11,004 bases of DNA from an uncultured Eubacteriales bacterium. GTDB taxonomy: Bacteria > Bacillota > Clostridia > Oscillospirales > Oscillospiraceae. How positions within the stretch are numbered: the first letter of the stretch is position 1; each line of letters begins with the position of its first letter. Position numbers and translations under genes: made by a program. Where the stretch lies: assembly GCA_900551355.1 (NCBI GenBank), contig URVR01000042.1, positions 1 to 11,004 on the forward strand, given 5' to 3'. Below are positions 6,023 through 11,004 of this stretch, one piece after another. The notes beneath the pieces are model-generated. The model was not told the origin of the DNA and made no database searches. It saw only the letters and a program-made list of their open reading frames with translations.

Positions 6023-6862
6023 ATGAAACGATTTTTTACGAAAACCGGTATCTGGCTGCTGGCCGGCGCCGCCGTCATCGCCGTGGTGCTGTGCATCATC
6101 TCGGCTCTCGGCTCCGGCACCAGCCTGCTGCACAACGCGCTGGGCGTCATCGCGTCGCCCTTCCGCTCGGCAGGCTCGGCGGTGGTGGAGTGGGTCGGCG
6201 GCATCGGCGACCACTTCGCCAGCATCGAGGAGCTGCAGGCGGAGAACGAGGCGCTGCGGCAGGAAAATGCCCAGCTGCGGCAGGAGCTGCGCACGGCGCA
6301 GCCCGCCGCCGAGGAGAACCAGCGGCTCCGGGAGCTGCTGGATCTGCGTGCCCAGCGGTCCGATCTGGTGTTTGAGGCGGCCCGCATCACCCAGCGGGAC
6401 GTGTCCAACTGGTCCAGCACACTGGTGCTGAACCGGGGCAGCCGCCACGGCGTGGCGGAGAACGACTGCGCCGTGGACTGCTACGGCAATCTGGTGGGCG
6501 TGGTGACGGAGGTGGGCCTGAACTGGTGCCGCCTCACCACCATACTGGACACCGGCTCCCAGCTGGGCGCCATGGTGTTCCGCACGGAGGAGACGGCCAT
6601 CGCCGCCGGCGACCTGTCCCTGATGACGGAGGGCAGACTGAAGCTCAGCTATCTGCCGGATTCCTCCACCCTGATCAAGGGTGATCTGGTGGTGACGTCC
6701 GGTCTGGGGGGCTACTACCCCTCCGGACTGCCCATCGGCTCCGTGGAGGAGGTGCGCACCGACGACGGCGGTCTGGCCCGCTACGCGGTGCTGACGCCCC
6801 GGTGCGACCCGGACGCCCTGACCGACCTGTATATCATTACGGATTTCGACGTGGTGGAGTGA
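6023..6862 (+). CDS. mreC: Rod-shape-determining protein MreC
   Basis: A 279-residue membrane-anchored periplasm-side protein of the elongation complex (elongasome), which links MreB and MreD to PBP2 and activates lateral wall synthesis. It has a short cytoplasmic N-terminus (MKRFFTK), one transmembrane segment (~9-29), a linker, a coiled coil (~66-108, heptad-like IEELQAENEALRQENAQL) that mediates dimerisation, and the two beta-domains. The MreC C-terminal hallmark VVTSGLGGYYPSGLPIGSVE spans 223-242. The ATG at 6023 has GAGAGGA 8 nt upstream. Its length agrees with other Firmicutes MreC proteins. mreD follows after 19 nt. Confidence 0.93.
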   Translation: MKRFFTKTGIWLLAGAAVIAVVLCIISALGSGTSLLHNALGVIASPFRSAGSAVVEWVGGIGDHFASIEELQAENEALRQENAQLRQELRTAQPAAEENQRLRELLDLRAQRSDLVFEAARITQRDVSNWSSTLVLNRGSRHGVAENDCAVDCYGNLVGVVTEVGLNWCRLTTILDTGSQLGAMVFRTEETAIAAGDLSLMTEGRLKLSYLPDSSTLIKGDLVVTSGLGGYYPSGLPIGSVEEVRTDDGGLARYAVLTPRCDPDALTDLYIITDFDVVE

Positions 6863-6881
6863 CCGCGGGAAAGGAACTGCT

Positions 6882-7391
6882 ATGACACGACGCACCATGG
6901 TGCGAAAGTGGATATTGTACTGTCTGTGCGCGCTGGCGCTGCTGGCGGTGCAGGACATGGTGCTGGTGCATGTGCGCATCGGCGGCGTACACCCGTTCCT
7001 GCTGCCGGCGCTGGCGCTGATCCCGGTGACGCTGGAGCGCAGCGGCCAATCGCTGCTGTACGCCCTGTTTTTCGGGCTGGCCTGCGACCTGCTGATGCCC
7101 ACGGGGGTGTTCGTGTGCTTCTACTGCCTGGTGTTCTTCGGCGGCGCCCTTCTGGCGCGGCTGCTGTCCGGGCAGGTCATCGTGGCGGGACTGTTCTGCT
7201 CACTGGCCGTGTCCGCCGTGGGGCTGCTGCTGTGCGGCTTTCTGCGGATCCTGCTGCTGACGTACCAGCAGGGCATCTCCACCGGCCCGGCGCTGACGCT
7301 GCTGGGCAAGGAGCTGCTGCTGTCACTGGCGGTGACGCCGCTGGTGCATTTCCCCTTCTCCCGGGTCTGTCACCTGACCCGGGGCGAGTGA
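6882..7391 (+). CDS. mreD: Rod-shape-determining protein MreD
   Basis: A 169-residue, very hydrophobic integral membrane protein of the elongasome. I see about five to six membrane segments (roughly 10-30, 37-51, 57-73, 76-95, 99-126, 140-157), as expected for MreD. Sequence conservation in this family is low, but G65-x2-x-D69-L (FFGLACDLLMPTG) matches the typical MreD G-x3-D-x3 region after the third helix. Size and position between mreC and a PBP2 gene make the identification safe. The ATG at 6882 follows GAAAGGA by 6 nt; an in-frame ATG at codon 6 is a less likely start. The C-terminus is short and basic. Confidence 0.9.
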   Translation: MTRRTMVRKWILYCLCALALLAVQDMVLVHVRIGGVHPFLLPALALIPVTLERSGQSLLYALFFGLACDLLMPTGVFVCFYCLVFFGGALLARLLSGQVIVAGLFCSLAVSAVGLLLCGFLRILLLTYQQGISTGPALTLLGKELLLSLAVTPLVHFPFSRVCHLTRGE

Positions 7392-7407
7392 CGAGGAGGC
7401 ATTTCCC

Positions 7408-9441
7408 ATGATGAAGAACCCCCATCCCGCCAAACGGCGGGTCATGATCCTGCTGGGCGTCTTTGCCGCCTTCCTGCTGCTGTTCGGCGCGGTGCTGTAC
7501 GACGCCCAGATCCTCCACGGCAGCGAGAACCGGGCGCGCTCCATCTCCAGCAACGCCACCAGCGAGGTGGTGCCCGCCTCCCGGGGCATCATCACCGACC
7601 GGAACGGCAAGGTGCTGGTGTCCAACCGGCTGGCCTATACGCTGGTATTCGACCGCAGCGGCTTTACCGACGACGCGGCGCTGAACGACGCCATCCTGCG
7701 GCTGATCCGCCTGTGTCAGGAGACGGGCACCGGCTGGAACGACACGCTGCCCATCAGGCAGACCGGCAGCTTCGTCCGGTACACCAACGACCGGTCGGAG
7801 AGCTTCAGCAAGTATCTGGAGGACAACAAGCTGACCGTTACCGCCGCCGGGCGGCAGCTCATCGCAGAGCTGCGGGAGCTGTATCACGTCGATGAGAGCC
7901 TGTCGGAAAAGGACGCGCGGCTGGTGGTGGGCGTGCGGTACGAGCTGCACAGCCGCGACAGCTATACCTTTGCCGAGGACGTGTCCTCGGAGGTGCTGAG
8001 CCTTATCACCGACGGACGCTATGAGGGCGTCAGCATCCACACCGCCTCCGCCCGGGTGTACAACACCACGCTGGCGGCCCACATTCTGGGCACCATCGGC
8101 CCTATCTGGCAGGAGGAGTGGAGCAGCAACGAAAAGACCGGCTATGTGGGCTACGCGGACAAGGGCTATTCCATGAACGACCTTGTGGGCAAGGACGGCG
8201 TGGAGAAGGCCTTTGAGGAGTATCTGCGGGGCACGGACGGACGGCGGCTCATCACCACCGATGAGGACGGCAAGCTCACCGGCGAGCTGTACACCCGGGA
8301 GCCGCAGCCCGGCGGCACCGTGGCGCTGACGCTGGACATCGACCTGCAGGCCGATGTGGAGCGGGCGCTGGCGGAGACCATCACCGGCATGATCGACGAG
8401 GACAGCAACGAGCGCGGCGGCGCTGCCGCCGTGGTCAGCGTGGGCAGCGGCGAGGTGCTGGCCCTGGCCAGCTACCCCACCTATGACCTGTCCACCTTCA
8501 ACGAGGATTACGAGGAGCTGGTGGCCGATGAGCGGCTGCCCATGTTCAACCGGGCTACCCAGGGCATCTACGCCCCCGGCTCCACGTTCAAGATGTGCAC
8601 CGCCGTGGCGGCGCTGGAGAGCGGCATCATCACCCCCTCCTCCATCATCCAGGACCGGGGCATCTACACCTATTACCGGGATCCCCAGCCCATGTGCTGG
8701 GTCTACCGCCAGGGCGGCTCTACCCACGGGCGCATCAACGTGACCCAGGCCATCACCGAATCCTGCAACTACTTTTTCTATGAGGTGGGACGGCTCACCG
8801 GCATCCGCACGCTGGACAGCTACGCCTCCCAGTTCGGTCTGGGGCAGTCCACCGGCATCGAGATCGGCGATTCCAGCGGCGTGCTGGCCTCTCCGGAATG
8901 GGCGGACAGCCACAACCAGGAGTGGACGGACGGCCAGACCATCACCGCCGCCATCGGACAGTCCTACAACCTGTTCACCCCGCTGCAGCTGGCCAACTAC
9001 ATCGCCACGCTGGTGGGCGGCGGTGAGCACTATCAGGCCCATCTGCTGAAGAACGTCAAGGAGTACGACAACTCCCGGCTGCTGTACGTCTACGGCGACG
9101 AGCCGCTGAACACCGTCGAAATGTCCGATTCCACGATAGAGGCTGTGACGAAGGGCATGCACGAGCTGACGGTCTCCGGCGGCGTGGCCTTTGCCTTCCG
9201 GGACTGCGTGGTTTCCGCCGGCGCCAAGACCGGCTCGGCCCAGGTGGGCACCGACATCGCCAACGGCGTGTTCGTGGCCTACGCCCCCTACGAGGACCCG
9301 GAGATCGCCGTGGCCATCGTCATCGAAAAGGGCGGCAGCGGCGCGGCGCTGGCTACCACCGCCGTGGAGATCATCAACTCCTGGTTCAGCCATGCCCAGG
9401 ACGACAGCGCCGCCATGGGTGAGAATACCCTGTTGAAGTGA
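7408..9441 (+). CDS. mrdA: Penicillin-binding protein 2 (class B transpeptidase)
   Basis: A 677-residue monofunctional D,D-transpeptidase that cross-links peptidoglycan during elongation, normally with the glycosyltransferase RodA (not in this window). There is one N-terminal membrane anchor (~12-31) and a PBP dimerisation/pedestal domain (~52-300) beginning VVPASRGIITDRNGKVL (54-70). The transpeptidase domain (~335-660) carries all three penicillin-binding motifs: S392-T-F-K395 with the catalytic serine, S452-C-N454, and K607-T-G-S610. The conserved GQSYNLFTPLQLANY segment (517-531) is also present. The start at 7408 is supported by GAGGAGG 8 nt upstream. The mreC-mreD-mrdA order is the classic elongasome operon. 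The next gene begins 11 nt after its stop. PBP2 is favoured over a SpoVD/FtsI type because of this context and the lack of PASTA repeats. Confidence 0.92.
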   Translation: MMKNPHPAKRRVMILLGVFAAFLLLFGAVLYDAQILHGSENRARSISSNATSEVVPASRGIITDRNGKVLVSNRLAYTLVFDRSGFTDDAALNDAILRLIRLCQETGTGWNDTLPIRQTGSFVRYTNDRSESFSKYLEDNKLTVTAAGRQLIAELRELYHVDESLSEKDARLVVGVRYELHSRDSYTFAEDVSSEVLSLITDGRYEGVSIHTASARVYNTTLAAHILGTIGPIWQEEWSSNEKTGYVGYADKGYSMNDLVGKDGVEKAFEEYLRGTDGRRLITTDEDGKLTGELYTREPQPGGTVALTLDIDLQADVERALAETITGMIDEDSNERGGAAAVVSVGSGEVLALASYPTYDLSTFNEDYEELVADERLPMFNRATQGIYAPGSTFKMCTAVAALESGIITPSSIIQDRGIYTYYRDPQPMCWVYRQGGSTHGRINVTQAITESCNYFFYEVGRLTGIRTLDSYASQFGLGQSTGIEIGDSSGVLASPEWADSHNQEWTDGQTITAAIGQSYNLFTPLQLANYIATLVGGGEHYQAHLLKNVKEYDNSRLLYVYGDEPLNTVEMSDSTIEAVTKGMHELTVSGGVAFAFRDCVVSAGAKTGSAQVGTDIANGVFVAYAPYEDPEIAVAIVIEKGGSGAALATTAVEIINSWFSHAQDDSAAMGENTLLK

Positions 9442-9452
9442 GAGGTCTTTCT

Positions 9453-10956
9453 ATGCTCCCTGTTTTTGATCCGCAGGACGCATCCTGCAAATCCCCCTTC
9501 GGCGCGGCGCAATGCGGCGCGGAGGTGACATTCACCCTGCGGGACGAGACGTACTACGCCTGCGAGCTGCTGGTGCACCGGGAGTTCGCCGGGGCGGATG
9601 AGGCCATCCCGCTGCCGCCGGCGGAGGGCGGCTTTTCCGGCGTCTACACCGCGCCGGCGGAGCCGGAGCTGTGCTGGTACGCCTTCCGGTTCACCCGCGG
9701 CGACGGCAGCACCGTCTGTCTGGGCAAAAACGGCTGGTGCGGGCAGGATGCTCTGGCCCGCTGGCAGCTGACGGTGTACGAGGATACCCCCACCCCCGCC
9801 TGGTTCGGCGAGGGCGTGACATACCAGATTTTTCCAGACCGTTTCCGCCGTACCTCCGTGCCGGACGTTGCCGGTATGGTGGGGCGGCGCTGGGTACACG
9901 ACGACTGGGACGACCAGCCGGTGTTCCTGCCCGACGAGAACGGCCAGATCACCAACCGGGACTTCTTCGGTGGCTCGCTGGCGGGCATCACGGAGAAGCT
10001 GGACTATCTCAAGAGTCTGTCCGTCAGCACCATCTACCTGAACCCTATTTTCGAGGCCGACAGCAACCACCGCTACAACACGGCGGACTATCTGGCCATT
10101 GACCCCATGCTGGGTACGGAGGAGGACTTCCGCACCCTATGCCGCGAGGCGCACGACCGGGGCATCCGCGTCATTCTGGACGGCGTATTCAACCATACCG
10201 GCTCCAACAGCCGGTATTTCAACGCCGACGGCTTTTACCCGGAGCCGGGGGCGGCGCAGAGCAAGGACTCCCCCTACTTCCCGTGGTACAGCTTTCACCC
10301 GTGGCCCACGGAGTACGACGCGTGGTGGGGCATCCACACCCTGCCGGCGGTGAACGAGGACGCACCGGACTACCGGCGGTTTATTATCTCCGACGAGGAC
10401 TCGGTGGTGCGGCGGTGGCTGCGGCTGGGGGCTGACGGCTGGCGGCTGGATGTGGCCGACGAGCTGCCGGACGACTTTATCGCCGCCATCCGCACCGCCA
10501 TCGTGCAGGAGAAGGCCGACGCCTATCTGCTGGGCGAGGTGTGGGAGGACGGCAGCAACAAGATCGCCTACTCCCGGCGGCGCAGATACCTGCTGGGCCG
10601 GGAGACCCACGGCCTGATGAACTACCCCTTCCGGACGGCGCTGCTGGCCTGGCTGGGCGGCGGGGATGCCGCCGCTTTCCGCGACGCGATGGAGTCCATC
10701 CGGGAGAACTACCCTCCCGCCGCGTTTTACGGCGCTATGAACTTTCTGGGCACCCACGACACCGCCCGTATCCTGACGCTGCTGGGTGCGGACGAGACGC
10801 CGGCGGACAAGTCTGCGAGGGCAGCCTACCGCCTCCCCCCCGCCCAGCTGGTCCGGGGCCGGAAGAAGCTGCGGCTGGCGGGAATGCTGCTGTACAGCTT
10901 CCCCGGCTCCCCCACCCTGTACTACGGCGACGAGGCCGGGATGCAGGGCTTTGAGG
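9453..10956 (+). CDS. GH13 alpha-glucan hydrolase (neopullulanase/cyclomaltodextrinase-like), 3' end missing
   Basis: A GH13 alpha-amylase-superfamily enzyme with 501 genuine codons, cut by adapter sequence. Residues ~1-110 form an N-terminal beta domain (CBM34-like by position); the (beta/alpha)8 barrel begins at GVTYQIFPDRF (121-131). All four GH13 regions are present: DGVFNH (243-248); GWRLDVADE (329-337) with nucleophile D333; LLGEVW (359-364) with acid/base E362; FLGTHD (431-436) with transition-state D436. The late-barrel signature YYGDEAGMQGFE (490-501) is where the true sequence stops, so the end of the barrel and the C-terminal domain are missing. There is no signal peptide, so it probably acts in the cytoplasm on maltodextrins or cyclodextrins. 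The ATG at 9453 with AGAGG 7 nt upstream is preferred over a GTG at 9438 that overlaps the mrdA stop. The spacing suggests co-transcription with mrdA. Confidence 0.9.
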
Positions 10957-11004
10957 CTGTCTCTTATACACATCTGACGCTGCCGACGATCGCATAAGTG
11001 TAGA
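10957..11004 (+). other. Illumina Nextera adapter read-through (not genomic)
   Basis: The final 48 bases match a Nextera library end. Positions 10957-10975 are the 19-bp transposase mosaic end CTGTCTCTTATACACATCT. Positions 10976-10989 (GACGCTGCCGACGA) complete the reverse complement of the Read 1 transposon adapter. Positions 10990-10997 (TCGCATAA) sit exactly where the 8-base i5 index belongs; its reverse complement TTATGCGA is, from memory, index S522. Positions 10998-11004 (GTGTAGA) match the start of the P5 primer's reverse complement. The 13 residues and stop codon that the open frame gains here (ending LTLPTIA) are artefactual. Confidence 0.97.

Noticed and set aside
7177..9393. A 738-codon open frame on the minus strand opposite mrdA
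   Set aside because: It mirrors the GC-rich codon use of mrdA, has no recognisable domain and runs across the mreD-mrdA boundary. mrdA on the other strand has every expected motif.
10137..10973. Minus-strand open frame opposite the GH13 gene starting MCIRDS
   Set aside because: Its ATG lies inside the Nextera adapter, and the rest is antisense to an obvious GH13 enzyme.
1..11004. parS sites, CRISPR repeats, tRNA or rRNA genes, insertion-sequence ends, phage or toxin-antitoxin genes
   Set aside because: I looked for the 16-bp parS palindrome, repeated spacers, cloverleaf-like intergenic stretches and transposase motifs, and found none. The window is ordinary core-genome content.

Overview
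This window looks like chromosomal housekeeping DNA from a GC-rich member of the Clostridia. An Oscillospiraceae-type gut bacterium (Flavonifractor/Oscillibacter-like) is my best guess from the GC-rich codon use, the DnaD-type primosome proteins, the zapA-U32 pair and the maf-mreCD-mrdA cluster; this is inference, not identification. I see no mobile element, CRISPR array, tRNA or rRNA, and no convincing undescribed system. The most important observation is technical: the last 48 bases (10957-11004) are Illumina Nextera adapter, not genome.

Left part, minus strand (1-2262): the start of a ParB/Spo0J/Noc-family partition gene runs off the left edge. Upstream of it are an intrinsic terminator and a two-gene replication-initiation operon, in which a DnaD-domain primosome protein is followed 4 nt later by a DnaC/DnaI-like AAA+ helicase loader. 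The 198-bp gap 2263-2460 holds back-to-back promoters, one for this operon and one for the plus-strand genes.

Right part, plus strand (2461-10956): zapA (FtsZ-ring regulator) overlaps by 4 nt a U32 peptidase-family gene resembling the 23S rRNA hydroxylation protein RlhA. A 65-bp AT-rich gap with a 16-bp imperfect palindrome follows. Then come dut and maf (house-cleaning nucleotide pyrophosphatases), mreC, mreD and mrdA/PBP2 (cell-elongation machinery) and a GH13 alpha-glucan hydrolase. From dut to the GH13 gene the gaps are only 5 to 19 nt, so they are probably co-transcribed. The GH13 gene is cut off at the adapter junction after 501 genuine codons.

Together the genes cover chromosome segregation, replication restart/initiation, division-ring assembly, nucleotide-pool sanitation and lateral-wall synthesis. 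Notable points are the absence of mreB and radC between maf and mreC, and a sugar-polymer hydrolase at the end of the wall operon. There is no gene-free stretch longer than 300 bases; the largest gaps are 206-344 and 2263-2460, both described below.
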